Both the position numbers and the translations under genes were made by a program. The notes below the pieces were generated by a model. That model had not been told where the DNA came from, searched no databases, and worked only from the letters and a program-made list of their open reading frames with translations. From Elusimicrobiales bacterium (lineage in GTDB: Bacteria > Elusimicrobiota > Elusimicrobia > Elusimicrobiales > UBA9959): 64,000 bases of DNA. Positions 39,895-50,803 of the stretch are shown here, one piece after another. The first letter of the stretch is position 1; every line of letters begins with the position of its first letter. The stretch covers positions 186,001 through 250,000 of the forward strand of contig JAQTZB010000002.1 of assembly GCA_028688015.1 (NCBI GenBank), written 5' to 3'.

Positions 39895-40051
39895 AAGCGA
39901 GCCACCAGCGGAGACCGCAGGGGTAGGACAAGCAAAACCGTCGCGAGCCCGACGCTTGCGTAGCGCGGAGGGCGAGTGCCGAGTGAGCGCACGGTGTGCG
40001 CGAACGCGTTTTGCGGTCCTGCCCCTGCGGTAGGCCGCCAAACCACGAGCG
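39895..40051 (-). repeat. Fold-back (palindromic) element, copy 2 (inverted)
   Basis: The reverse complement of the 39263-39421 element. The arms are ACCGCAGGGGTAGG (39914-39927) and CCTGCCCCTGCGGT (40018-40031), with one mismatch, and the inner pair GCAAAAC (39932-39938) and GTTTTGC (40008-40014). Sequence such as the core GCGCACACCGTGCGC is identical to copy 1 in the opposite orientation. The two copies enclose 473 bp. The right end is 34 bp before the stop of the leftward sugar-phosphate transferase gene. Confidence 0.85.
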
Positions 40052-40085
40052 TCCTCCCCGCGGTAGGCCGCCCGATGTCAGAAAA

Positions 40086-41123
40086 CTATATTTTAATTTT
40101 GGCGATGGCGAGGCTGAAGAGGAGGAATTCCGTCAGGAGGAAGAGGATGATGACCACGCCCCAGGGGAGCGTGACCTGGGTGATGAGCCAGGCGAAGACG
40201 ACGAGGCCCAGCGTGGTGATGGAGGCCAGGCCCACTATGCGGCGGCGCGAGAGGCCGAGCTTCTCCAGCCGCAGCGCGAAGTGGTCCTTGCTGCCCACGA
40301 AGGGCGACAGCCCGCGGCGCAGCCGCATGATAGAGACGAAGAGGGTGTCGTAGATGGGCACCGCCAGGATGAACAGCGGCGCGTAGACGCCCAGCGGGTT
40401 CACGTCGGTGTAACGCGTGCCCAGCGCCAGCACCGACAGCAGGTAGCCGCAGACCAGGCTGCCCGAATCGCCCATGAAGATCTTATACTTTTTAGAGAAA
40501 TTGTAGGGCAGGAAGCCCGCCGCCGCGCCCGCCAGCGCCGCCGCCGCGAAGTTCACGTAAATGGACTCGGACGGCAGCGCTATCAGCAGGAAGCCGAAGG
40601 CCGCCAGCGCCGCCTGCCCCGCCGAGAGCCCGTCCATGATGTCCACGATATTGAAAGCGTTAGACACCCCTACTATCCAGAACACACTGAGCATGAAGTT
40701 CAGGTAATCCGGGTGGATGAAGTGGAGCCTGATGCCGTAATAGACCGTGAAGATCGCCACCGCGAACTGCACGATGAACTTGACCCGCACGCCCAGCCCG
40801 TTGGGCTTGCGGAAATCGTCTATCAGCCCCAGCGCGAACATCACCGCGCCGCCGGCCAGCAGCACGCGCAGGTCGCGCAGCGTACCGGTTGGAAAAGAAG
40901 TGACCAGGCGCATGACCACCAGCGAGGCCGCGAACGCCGCGAACACCGCGGCCCCGCCCAGCAGCGGCGTCGGGTTCTTATGCGTCTTGATATGCGTGGG
41001 TTTGTCGAGGTGGCCGAACTTCACGGCCAGCGCGCGCAGCAGCGGCGTCAGCGCCAGCGACAGGCCCAGCGGCAGCAGGAAGGCCAGCAGGTAGAGCTTA
41101 AAATTCGCCGTAAGGTCATTCAT
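40086..41123 (-). CDS. Polyprenyl-phosphate sugar-1-phosphate transferase (MraY/WecA family)
   Basis: Polytopic inner-membrane enzyme, 345 residues and about ten TM segments, that starts a lipid-linked glycan by moving a sugar-1-P from UDP-HexNAc to undecaprenyl-P. All MraY/WecA motifs show: GHLDKPTHIKTHKNPTPLLGG, the DD pair in LGLIDDFRKP, NAFNIVDIMDGLSAG, FMGDSGS and the HFALRL motif near residue 285. It is closer to WecA/TagO/Rfe than MraY. It overlaps the RmlD-like gene by 8 nt. It probably primes the surface glycan built by the genes from 41 to 60 kb. Confidence 0.92.
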   Translation of the reverse strand: MNDLTANFKLYLLAFLLPLGLSLALTPLLRALAVKFGHLDKPTHIKTHKNPTPLLGGAAVFAAFAASLVVMRLVTSFPTGTLRDLRVLLAGGAVMFALGLIDDFRKPNGLGVRVKFIVQFAVAIFTVYYGIRLHFIHPDYLNFMLSVFWIVGVSNAFNIVDIMDGLSAGQAALAAFGFLLIALPSESIYVNFAAAALAGAAAGFLPYNFSKKYKIFMGDSGSLVCGYLLSVLALGTRYTDVNPLGVYAPLFILAVPIYDTLFVSIMRLRRGLSPFVGSKDHFALRLEKLGLSRRRIVGLASITTLGLVVFAWLITQVTLPWGVVIILFLLTEFLLFSLAIAKIKI

Positions 41124-41985
41124 ATTGCTTCAGGATCCCCGCTATCTTGCGCAGGCTCTCGGCGGCCGGCGGCAGCGAGCGCCCCAGCTTTTTGGACAGC
41201 TTCTCCGTCTTCAGCCCGGCGCGCAGCGGGCGGGCCGCCGCCTGCCCCAGATCCGAGGTGGGCTTGGGCTCCAGGAAGTCCGGGGCGAAGCCGAAGGCCT
41301 CGCAGGCCTTCAGCGCGAATTCGTAACGGCTCAGCCAGTCCGGCCCCACCACGTTGTAGATCCCCGAGGCGCCCGCGGCTGCCAGGTCCAGCACGGCCGC
41401 GGCCAGGTCGGGCGCGTAGGTGGGATTGGAATACTGGTCCGACGGCACGCGCATTTTGGCGCCGGCCTTGTGGTTGCCGATAAGCTGCATGATAAAGTTT
41501 TTTGAAGCCGGGTTGTGGCTGTAAACCACGGTGGTGCGCGCCGCGAGCGCGCCCTTCACCGCCAGGCAGGCCCGCTCGCCTTCCAGTTTGGTGCGCCCGT
41601 AGACGCTCGCCGGGTTCGGCTCGTCGGCCTCGCCGTAGGGCCCCGCCGCGCCGTCGAAGACGTACTCCGTGGAGAAATAGACCAACTGCGCGCCGGCCCT
41701 GGCGCATTCAGCGGCCACCAGCGCCGGGCCCTCCGCGTTTATCTTCGCGGCCAGCTGCGGGTCGCGCTCGCAATTATCCACGTGCGTCAGCGCGGAACAG
41801 AGCAGCACCAGGTCGGGACGGGATTTTTCAAAGGCGGCCGTGACGCTCTCCGGCTCGGCCAGGTCCAGATACAGGAAGCCCTGCCCCTTTCGGGAGGTGC
41901 CATAGACCTCTATCTTGCGCCGGACGCAGAGGGCGGCCAGCGTGCCGCCCACCTGCCCGGAGGCTCCGATTATCAAAGCTCTCAT
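41116..41985 (-). CDS. rmlD: RmlD-like sugar-nucleotide reductase (dTDP-4-dehydrorhamnose reductase family)
   Basis: A 289-residue NAD(P)-dependent SDR of the RmlD group. N-terminal GASGQVGGTLA nucleotide loop, the catalytic Y-x3-K as YGRTK near residue 129, preceded by YFSTEYVFDGAAGPYGEADEPNP, a strong RmlD signature. It would reduce a 4-keto-6-deoxysugar nucleotide to dTDP-L-rhamnose or a related sugar. Possible donor-makers (rmlABC) are not in the window apart from the nucleotidyltransferase at 27.2 kb. The start codon shares one nucleotide with the GT2 stop. Confidence 0.85.
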   Translation of the reverse strand: MRALIIGASGQVGGTLAALCVRRKIEVYGTSRKGQGFLYLDLAEPESVTAAFEKSRPDLVLLCSALTHVDNCERDPQLAAKINAEGPALVAAECARAGAQLVYFSTEYVFDGAAGPYGEADEPNPASVYGRTKLEGERACLAVKGALAARTTVVYSHNPASKNFIMQLIGNHKAGAKMRVPSDQYSNPTYAPDLAAAVLDLAAAGASGIYNVVGPDWLSRYEFALKACEAFGFAPDFLEPKPTSDLGQAAARPLRAGLKTEKLSKKLGRSLPPAAESLRKIAGILKQYE

Positions 41986-42698
41986 CAGTTGAAATCCGCG
42001 GCGCGCAGCGTGAGGCGCAGCTTGAGGATCTTCAGCACGCCCTTCACGGCGTCCCTGTAATTTATCTTCTTCCCCTCCTGACGGGAGCGGGACGTGTACT
42101 TTATCGGCAGCTCCAGGAAGCGCAGGCCCAGGAAGGCCGTTTTGCAGGAGAGCTCGGCCTCTATTTCGAAGCCGGTGGAAACCAGCTTCATCCTGCGCAG
42201 CACCGGCGTGCGGAAGGCCTTGTAGCAGGTATAGGAATCGGTTACCTTCAACCCGAAAAGCAGGTGCACCAGGAAGGTGAGCAGCTTGTTGCCGGCCAGG
42301 TAGATGCGGCTGTAGGTGTAGGTCCTCGCGGTCAGCATCCGCGAGCCGAAGACCGCGTCGGCGCGGTCCTCCTCTATGGGGCGTACGATTTCGGGGATCT
42401 GCGCGGGGTCGTACTCCAGGTCAGCGTCCTGCACTATCGCGATGTCCCCGGAGGCGGCGGTGAAGCCGGTGATCAGCGCGCCGCCCTTGCCCTTGTTGAC
42501 CTCGTGCTTGATCAGTTTCAGGTCGCAGGGGAACTCGCGCGCCGCGATGGCCGCCTCAAGCCACTCGCGCGTGCCGTCCCGGGAGCCGTCGTCCACCACT
42601 ATGACTTCTTTGTCCATGGGAATGGCGGCTACCGCCTTCAGCACGGCAGGCAGTGTGCGCATTTCGTTATAGGACGGTATTACTATGGTGGTCTTCAT
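41985..42698 (-). CDS. Glycosyltransferase family 2 (DPM1/UgtP-like)
   Basis: A 237-residue GT2 of the dolichyl-/polyprenyl-phosphate-sugar synthase type: TIVIPSYNEMRTLPAVLKA, VDDGSRDGTREWL, AIVQDADLEYDPAQIPEIVRPI (D-x-D), FGSRMLTARTYTYSRI, FLELPIKYTSRSRQEGKKI. No C-terminal TM. It may make an undecaprenyl-phosphate sugar used by the GT-C membrane proteins further along. TATAAT on the minus strand 14 nt before the ATG with no clear ribosome site. Confidence 0.9.
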   Translation of the reverse strand: MKTTIVIPSYNEMRTLPAVLKAVAAIPMDKEVIVVDDGSRDGTREWLEAAIAAREFPCDLKLIKHEVNKGKGGALITGFTAASGDIAIVQDADLEYDPAQIPEIVRPIEEDRADAVFGSRMLTARTYTYSRIYLAGNKLLTFLVHLLFGLKVTDSYTCYKAFRTPVLRRMKLVSTGFEIEAELSCKTAFLGLRFLELPIKYTSRSRQEGKKINYRDAVKGVLKILKLRLTLRAADFN

Positions 42699-42712
42699 CT
42701 TTTGACGGTTAA

Positions 42713-42741
42713 ATTATAACAAAGATGGGCTGGCGGGCAAA
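42713..42741 (-). promoter_or_regulatory. Promoter for the minus-strand glycan genes
   Basis: TTTGCC, 17 nt, then TATAAT (42718-42713); 14 nt to the ATG of the GT2 gene, giving a leader of only about 7 nt. Confidence 0.5.
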
Positions 42742-42778
42742 GGGCGCGGCCGCCCTTCCTCCGCCTCTTTTGTTTTAA

Positions 42779-42802
42779 TATAATAGATATCATTGCGATA
42801 TC
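42779..42802 (+). promoter_or_regulatory. Promoter -10 and overlapping palindrome before the DegT gene
   Basis: TATAAT (42779-42784) is followed at once by the inverted repeat GATATC-ATTGC-GATATC (42786-42802), then GGAGG before the ATG at 42820. The palindrome would cover the transcription start, a typical place for a repressor operator. Confidence 0.5.
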
Positions 42803-42819
42803 GGTTAACGGAGGAACTC

Positions 42820-43956
42820 ATGAAAGTACCCATGGTAGACATGCTGGCCGGCTACGCCCCTATAAAGGACGAGATCGAGGCCGCGGTTAAGAACGTATTC
42901 AACAAGGCTAATTTCATACTGGGCGAGGAAGTGACGAAGTTCGAAAAAGAATTCGCCGCCCATAACGGCACTAAGTACGCCGTCGGCGTGGCCAACGGCA
43001 CCGACGCCATCCGCATGGCGCTCATAGCCAGCGGCGTCAAGAAAGGCGACGAGGTCATCACCTCCCCGTTCACCTTCATCGCCACCTCCGAGACCATCTC
43101 CCAAGTGGGCGCTATCCCGGTGTTCGCCGACATCGACCCGGTCACCTTCAACCTCGACCCGAAGTCGGTGGAGAAAAAGATAACCCCCAAGACCCGTGCC
43201 ATCGTGCCGGTGCACCTATACGGCATGCCCTGCGACATGGACGCCATCATGGCCATCGCGCAGAAGCATAACCTGCTCGTCATAGAGGACACAGCGCAGG
43301 CCTTCACCGGCAAGTACAAACTGGGCGGCAAGGACTGGAAATACCTCGGGTCCATAGGCCACTGCGGCACGTTCAGCTTCTTCCCCGCCAAGAACCTCGG
43401 CGCCTTCGGCGACGGCGGCGCGGTCACCACCAACGACGACAAGATCTACGAGACGCTCAAGCAGCTGCGCAACCACGGCAGCAAGGTGCGCTACCACCAC
43501 GAGATGGAGGGCTTCAACAGCCGCCTCGACACGGTGCAGGCCGCCATCCTCTCCATCCGCCTGCGGCATGTGGAGAAGTGGACCGAGCTGCGCAACCAGG
43601 TGGCCCAGAAGTACGCCGACGCCCTCAAGGGCCCCTGCGTCACCCCCGTGGTGCCCGCCAACGCGCGCCACTCGTTCAACTACTACACGCTGCGCTTCGA
43701 CACCAAGGCCAAGCGCGACAATGCGCAGAAGTACCTGACCGAGCAGCAGATCGCCAACCAGATCTACTACCCGATAGCGCTGCACCTGCAGGAAGCCTAC
43801 GCGCACCTGGGCGGCAAGAAGGGCGACCTGCCCGTCTGCGACGCGGTGATGGACACCGTGTTCTCGCTGCCGATGTACCCGGAGCTTTCCGACGAGCAGA
43901 TCAAGGCCGTGACCGACGCGGTCAAGGCCTCACTGTCCGTGGGGGCGGCGAAGTAG
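42820..43956 (+). CDS. DegT/DnrJ/EryC1/StrS sugar aminotransferase
   Basis: PLP-dependent aminotransferase that aminates a keto sugar nucleotide, 378 residues. Marks: KVPMVDMLAGYAPIKDEIEAAV at the start, ILGEEVTKFEKEFA, GVANGTDAIRMAL, VHLYGMPCDMDAIMAIA, VIEDTAQAFTG, and the PLP lysine in FSFFPAKNLGAFGDGGAV. The ATG at 42820 has GGAGG 5 nt upstream; earlier in-frame starts lie within the promoter and palindrome. First gene of a plus-strand operon; the next gene starts 3 nt after its stop. The position aminated (3 or 4) is not certain. Confidence 0.93.
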   Translation: MKVPMVDMLAGYAPIKDEIEAAVKNVFNKANFILGEEVTKFEKEFAAHNGTKYAVGVANGTDAIRMALIASGVKKGDEVITSPFTFIATSETISQVGAIPVFADIDPVTFNLDPKSVEKKITPKTRAIVPVHLYGMPCDMDAIMAIAQKHNLLVIEDTAQAFTGKYKLGGKDWKYLGSIGHCGTFSFFPAKNLGAFGDGGAVTTNDDKIYETLKQLRNHGSKVRYHHEMEGFNSRLDTVQAAILSIRLRHVEKWTELRNQVAQKYADALKGPCVTPVVPANARHSFNYYTLRFDTKAKRDNAQKYLTEQQIANQIYYPIALHLQEAYAHLGGKKGDLPVCDAVMDTVFSLPMYPELSDEQIKAVTDAVKASLSVGAAK

Positions 43957-46310
<2,354 letters not shown>

Positions 46311-46325
46311 GCCGCCGGGACCACT

Positions 46326-47042
46326 ATGGACAGGATAGAGAACGAATTGGCCCACGGCAGAAAGATCTCCGGCAATCCGGAATTCTATTGGGGCTGGTCC
46401 GGCGTGGCGGGGCGCCTGCGCGCCGAGCGCAGGGCGGCCATCTACATCTCGGCCGGCCGCCTGTCGCCCGGCAGGACCGCGCTGGAAATAGGCTGCGGCA
46501 CCGGTATTTTCACCTCCCTCTTGTCGCGCTCCGGGGCGTCCGTCACGGCCGTAGACCTGTCCCCTGAGCTGATCGGGCTGGCCCGCGAACGGCACTCCGC
46601 CCCCAACGTCAACTTCGTGGAAATGAACGTAGAGAAGCTGGCGTTCCCGGACGACTCTTTCGACTGCCTCTGCGGCAGCTCGGTGCTGCATCACCTGGAC
46701 CTCCGAAAGGCGCTGCCAGAGATGTTGCGCGTCCTCAAGCCCGGCGGGGCCTTCGTTTTCACAGAGCCGAACATGCTCAACCCGCAGATCATGCTTCAGA
46801 AGAACATCCCGCTGCTGAAGTCGCTGATGGGCGACTCGCCCAACGAGACGGCTTTTTTTCGCTGGGGCATCAAGAAGACCCTGCTCCGCACCGGCTTCGC
46901 GAAAGTAGAAGTCAGGCCTTTCGATTTCCTGCACCCCTGGACTCCCTGGGGGTCTATCGCGGCCAAGGTAGTGCCAGTCCTGGAAAGAATCCCCCTGCTG
47001 CAGGAGATCGCGGGTTCCCTGCAGATAACGGCCACCAAATGA
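46326..47042 (+). CDS. Class I SAM-dependent methyltransferase
   Basis: A 238-residue methyltransferase of the Methyltransf_11/25 type: TALEIGCGTGIFTSLLSRSGASVTAVDLSPELIGLARE (motif I and the acidic end of strand 2), NVNFVEMNVEKLAFPDDSFDCLCGSSVLHHLDL, and MLRVLKPGGAFVFTEPNM. No membrane segment, though residues about 150-238 have hydrophobic stretches. Acceptor unknown; a glycan sugar is likely from the location. It overlaps the following gene by 4 nt. Confidence 0.9.
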   Translation: MDRIENELAHGRKISGNPEFYWGWSGVAGRLRAERRAAIYISAGRLSPGRTALEIGCGTGIFTSLLSRSGASVTAVDLSPELIGLARERHSAPNVNFVEMNVEKLAFPDDSFDCLCGSSVLHHLDLRKALPEMLRVLKPGGAFVFTEPNMLNPQIMLQKNIPLLKSLMGDSPNETAFFRWGIKKTLLRTGFAKVEVRPFDFLHPWTPWGSIAAKVVPVLERIPLLQEIAGSLQITATK

Positions 47043-48847
47043 AACTCCCGCTGAACTGGGCGCTTTTCCTGCTTACCGCGGCCTCCTACGTTTTTTACCC
47101 GGTCTGGAACCTGCCCCTGCACCCGGCCGCCCAATGGGGCCTACTCAACCTTTTCGTGCTGCTGGCCGCCGCCGCCCTCTACAGCCCGCTCGGGGAAGTG
47201 TCGCAGGACCTTTCCGTGCCGGAGCTGAAGGAAGTGTGGCCGGCCCTGCTGCTGGCCGCCGCCGTCTGCCTGCCCTTCTGGCTCACCCCCATCCCCACCG
47301 GCTCCGACGACCAGTCGCACGCGGGACCTGCCGCCTGGGTGCTGGGCCGGGCGGCGACCGCCGCCGGCCTGGACATCCGCCTGCTGCCGCTGCTGGGTCT
47401 GCCGCTCGCCGGCCTGCTGGCCCTGGCCGGCCTCGCGCTTTATAAACGCAGGGCGTCCCTGCCGGGCCGCGGCGCGGCCGTACTGGCGCTGGCCGCCGCC
47501 GGCAACCTGTGGTTTCTCGCCGAGCGCTTCTTCGGCGCGGCCGGCGCGCTGGGCCGCTACGAGACGGTGCTGCGCTACCCGCCGCTCAGCAAGTTCCTCT
47601 ACCTCGGCGCCTACCTGCTGCTCGGAGTCAACGAGGCCGCCCCCAGGCTGGTGCAGTTCTCGTTCATGGCGCTGGCGGCCCTGTACCTGTTCCGCCTGCT
47701 CAAACTGCTGTCCGCCTCGCCGCCGCCGCTGCTCACCTTCCTGCTGATCCTCTTCTTCCCCACCTTCTTCAACCTCGGCATCAGCGCGGAACTGGAGGCC
47801 GGTACCGTCTTCTTCTTTATCGCCGCCATGTTCCATTTCATCAGGGCGGCCGGGTCCGGAGAGCGGGAGCAGTTCCTGAAATGCGCTTTCTGGACGGCGG
47901 CCGGCTTTTTTTACAAGCAGCTCCCGCTGGGGCTGATGCTCTCCTTTATCCCGGTGTTCGCGGCGTTCTGGCTCTTCCGCCCCGAACGGCGCCCCGCCTG
48001 GCTTTACGGCCTGAAAACGCTGCTGATCCCGGCGGCCATAGGCCTGCCGTTCATCTTCCTCGGCTGGTACTTCGGCATCCGCCATTCGGGCCTGCGTCCG
48101 CATTACTTCAAGAGTTTCGAGTTCATGACGCTGAACCTGAAGGTCCTGTACCTGACCTGCGGCGCGCCCCTGACAGCGCTGCTGGCCGCGGCCTCCGCCC
48201 ACGCCCTCTGGCGCCGCCGGGAACGGGAGCTGTGGCTGCTGCTTTACCTGACCGCCGTCTACTACCTCATGATCTCCGCCACCGAGACCTGCGGCTACAT
48301 CAGGCACGCCCAACCCTTCTACCTGGCCCCGGTCCTCATGCTGGCCCTGTTCGCCGCCGAACTGACACGCGCCTACCCGCGCTTAAAAGTCCCTTTCTGG
48401 AGCGCGCTGCTGGGCCTGCTCTTTTTCCAATCCTTCCTGGCCCGCGCGCCGTACCAGCGCAAGACCGCCTTCAATTTTAGAGAGAACGTCTTTCCCTACC
48501 GCGAAGCGGTCCGGTACCTACGCGGCCTCGGGATTCCCGGCCTCAAAGTCTACGCCCCCATGGAAGTGGAGCCCAGTCATTTTTACCTGGCCAAGTACGG
48601 CCTGGCCGGCAAGCTTGTCTGGGACAGGACCCTGCCCCCGAACTTTTCCGCCGAGACGGTTTCCGGAAACTTCCGGGAGGGCGGCTACGACCTGCTGCTG
48701 CTGCCTTACAGCCCCTTCTCCGGACTGAGCGTGGATTTCACGGCCGCGGCGGACGCACTTAAAGCCTCCGGCGGCTTTTCCGAGGAAAAGCTCTTCGACT
48801 ACGGCGGCAACAAGCTGCTCCTTCTGAAAACCGCGGGGCGGAACTAG
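47039..48847 (+). CDS. Polytopic GT-C-like membrane protein
   Basis: A 602-residue integral membrane protein with about eleven or twelve hydrophobic segments and a soluble C-terminal part (about 480-602). The pattern resembles the GT-C/ArnT superfamily: an acidic pair after the first TM (GSDDQSHAGPAAW), a GRYETVLRYPPLSKFLYLGAYLLLGVNEAAPRL stretch, and FPTFFNLGISAELE. Assigning it as a glycosyltransferase that uses a polyprenyl-P sugar on the periplasmic side is inference from shape and neighbours. Start overlaps the methyltransferase stop (ATGA). Confidence 0.75.
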   Translation: MKLPLNWALFLLTAASYVFYPVWNLPLHPAAQWGLLNLFVLLAAAALYSPLGEVSQDLSVPELKEVWPALLLAAAVCLPFWLTPIPTGSDDQSHAGPAAWVLGRAATAAGLDIRLLPLLGLPLAGLLALAGLALYKRRASLPGRGAAVLALAAAGNLWFLAERFFGAAGALGRYETVLRYPPLSKFLYLGAYLLLGVNEAAPRLVQFSFMALAALYLFRLLKLLSASPPPLLTFLLILFFPTFFNLGISAELEAGTVFFFIAAMFHFIRAAGSGEREQFLKCAFWTAAGFFYKQLPLGLMLSFIPVFAAFWLFRPERRPAWLYGLKTLLIPAAIGLPFIFLGWYFGIRHSGLRPHYFKSFEFMTLNLKVLYLTCGAPLTALLAAASAHALWRRRERELWLLLYLTAVYYLMISATETCGYIRHAQPFYLAPVLMLALFAAELTRAYPRLKVPFWSALLGLLFFQSFLARAPYQRKTAFNFRENVFPYREAVRYLRGLGIPGLKVYAPMEVEPSHFYLAKYGLAGKLVWDRTLPPNFSAETVSGNFREGGYDLLLLPYSPFSGLSVDFTAAADALKASGGFSEEKLFDYGGNKLLLLKTAGRN

Positions 48848-48852
48848 CTGCT

Positions 48853-50715
48853 ATGTGCGGCATCCTGGGCAAGATAAATTACGCCTCTAAAAAGCCGGTC
48901 GCGGAAGCCGAACTGAAGCGGCCGCTGTTCGAGATGTTCCATCGCGGTCCGGACGACGAAGGCCTCCTGGTGGACCGCCATTGCGGCCTGGGCATGCGCC
49001 GCCTGAAGATAATAGACCTGGAGGGCGGCCGGCAGCCCGTCTACAGCGAGGACGGGGCGCTCGCGGTCTTCCTCAACGGCGAGATCTACAATTACCGAGA
49101 GCTGCGCCGCGAGCTGGAGCCGCGCCACAAGTTCAAGACCAACTCAGACACCGAGGTGATAGTGCACCTCTACGAGGAGCTGGGCGAGGCCTGCCTGCAG
49201 AAACTCAACGGCATGTTCGCGCTGGCCGTCTGGGACGCGCGCCGGGAGGAACTGTTCCTGGCCCGCGACCGCGCCGGGATAAAGCCGCTCTTCTACGCCG
49301 ACCTCAACGGCTCACTCTATTTCGCCTCGGAGCTGCGCTCGCTGCTGGCCTTTCCGGGCATGCCCCGCGAACTGGACCGCGAGGCCCTGACCGATTACCT
49401 GTCCTTCTACTACATCTCCTCGCCGCGCTCCATCTTCAAGCACATCCGCCGCCTGCCGCAAGGGCATTGCCTGAAGGCGGGCGCGGGCAGGGCCGAGGTG
49501 CGGCCCTACTGGAACTACGCCTTCAAGCCCGCCAAGATGAGCGCCGCCGACGCGGCCGCCCGCGTGGAAGCCGCGCTGCTGAACTCGGTGCGCCGCCAGC
49601 TGGTCAGCGACGTGCCGCTGGGCGTATTCCTCTCCAGCGGGCTCGATTCCACGGCCATCGTGGCCATGATGGCCAAGCTGGGCGTGCGGGCCAAAACCTA
49701 CACCATCGGCTACGACGGCGGCGGCACCTTCAACGAACTGGCCGGCGCACGCCTGGTGGCGCAGAAATACCGCACCGAGCACCACGACTGCCTGTTCGGC
49801 CCCGACGACGTTATAAAGGACCTCCCCGCCGCGGTGTCGCGCTTCGCGGAGCCGCACGGAGACTGGACCTACCTGGCCATGGGCCGCCTGTCGGCTCAGT
49901 CCCGGCCGGACATCACCGTGGCGCTGACCGGCGCGGGCGGCGACGAACTCTTCGGCGGCTACCCCACGCTGATCGCGGCCAAGTTCGGCAGGTACTACCG
50001 TTTTCTGCCGGGCCCCGTAAAGACCGCCCTGCGCGCGGCCGCCGACCGCCTGCCGGTCTCCACTGAACGGCTCAGTTTGGATTTCAAGATAAAATCCTTC
50101 GCGCGCGGCGCCGCTTTCCAGCCGGAGCTCGCGCATCTGAAATACAAGGAGATCCTCACGCCGGAGGAGATAAACGCCTTCCTGCCGGGCGGCCCGGCAG
50201 GTGACACCTTCGGCGTCTTCGCGCAGCACCTGCCGCAGGTGGCCGGCCGCCCGCTGCTGGACCGGCTGCTCTACCTGGACCTCAACGTCTTCCTTCCCTA
50301 CTGCTCGCTGCACGCCACGGACCTGGTCACGATGATGAACTCGCAGGAGGCCCGCGTGCCCCTGCTCGACAACGAGATGCTGGACCTTTCGGCCGAGGTG
50401 CCCTTGGCGCTGAAGCTCAGCGGCTTCAGCACCAAGCACGTGATGCGCCTGGCGCTGCGCAAATACCTGCCTGAAGAGATAGTCAAGATGCCCAAGAGGG
50501 GCTTCGTCATGCCCACGGCCGCCTGGCTGAAGGGCGGCCTGCGCCCCTTCGCCCTGGACGCTATCGGCGCCGCCCGGGCGAAGTTCCCGGGGGCCTACAA
50601 CTACGCTTTCGCCGAAAAACTGCTGGAGGACCACTGCGCCGGCCGCGCCGACAACGCGCGCAAATTGGCCTGCCTGGTCTCCCTGTTCCTCTGGCAGGCC
50701 GAGTACGGCTCCTGA
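48853..50715 (+). CDS. asnB: Asparagine synthase (glutamine-hydrolysing)-like amidotransferase
   Basis: A 620-residue class II glutamine amidotransferase. Cys2 after Met is the N-terminal nucleophile (MCGILGKINYASK), with RGPDDEG and NGEIYNYRELR in the glutaminase domain (1-210). The synthetase domain has the PP-loop LSSGLDSTAIVAMM near residue 260, ALTGAGGDELFGGY and the C-terminal RALRKYLPEEIVKMPKRGF-like segment (here LALRKYLPEEIV). In a glycan locus such enzymes often amidate a uronic acid or other sugar carboxyl instead of making free asparagine. It follows the GT-C-like gene by 5 nt. Function in the locus is inferred. Confidence 0.88.
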   Translation: MCGILGKINYASKKPVAEAELKRPLFEMFHRGPDDEGLLVDRHCGLGMRRLKIIDLEGGRQPVYSEDGALAVFLNGEIYNYRELRRELEPRHKFKTNSDTEVIVHLYEELGEACLQKLNGMFALAVWDARREELFLARDRAGIKPLFYADLNGSLYFASELRSLLAFPGMPRELDREALTDYLSFYYISSPRSIFKHIRRLPQGHCLKAGAGRAEVRPYWNYAFKPAKMSAADAAARVEAALLNSVRRQLVSDVPLGVFLSSGLDSTAIVAMMAKLGVRAKTYTIGYDGGGTFNELAGARLVAQKYRTEHHDCLFGPDDVIKDLPAAVSRFAEPHGDWTYLAMGRLSAQSRPDITVALTGAGGDELFGGYPTLIAAKFGRYYRFLPGPVKTALRAAADRLPVSTERLSLDFKIKSFARGAAFQPELAHLKYKEILTPEEINAFLPGGPAGDTFGVFAQHLPQVAGRPLLDRLLYLDLNVFLPYCSLHATDLVTMMNSQEARVPLLDNEMLDLSAEVPLALKLSGFSTKHVMRLALRKYLPEEIVKMPKRGFVMPTAAWLKGGLRPFALDAIGAARAKFPGAYNYAFAEKLLEDHCAGRADNARKLACLVSLFLWQAEYGS

Positions 50716-50740
50716 GCCCCCGGAGATCAGGAGTTTGTAG

Positions 50741-50746
50741 TATAAT
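50741..50746 (+). promoter_or_regulatory. -10 element in the gap before a GT2 gene
   Basis: TATAAT 57 nt before the ATG at 50804, in an 88-nt gap that also holds the small palindromes AAACGCGTTT and GGCGGCCGCC. It may be an internal promoter of the glycan operon. No good -35 is seen. Confidence 0.4.
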
Positions 50747-50803
50747 AGGCGTATATAAACGCGTTTATTTACGGCGGGCGGCCGCCGCGGCCTGGAAAAA
50801 CCC

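Noticed and set aside
39263-40051. Integron attC sites and a gene cassette
   Set aside because: attC sites occur in direct orientation with RYYYAAC/GTTRRRY ends; here the copies are inverted and lack those ends, and there is no integrase.
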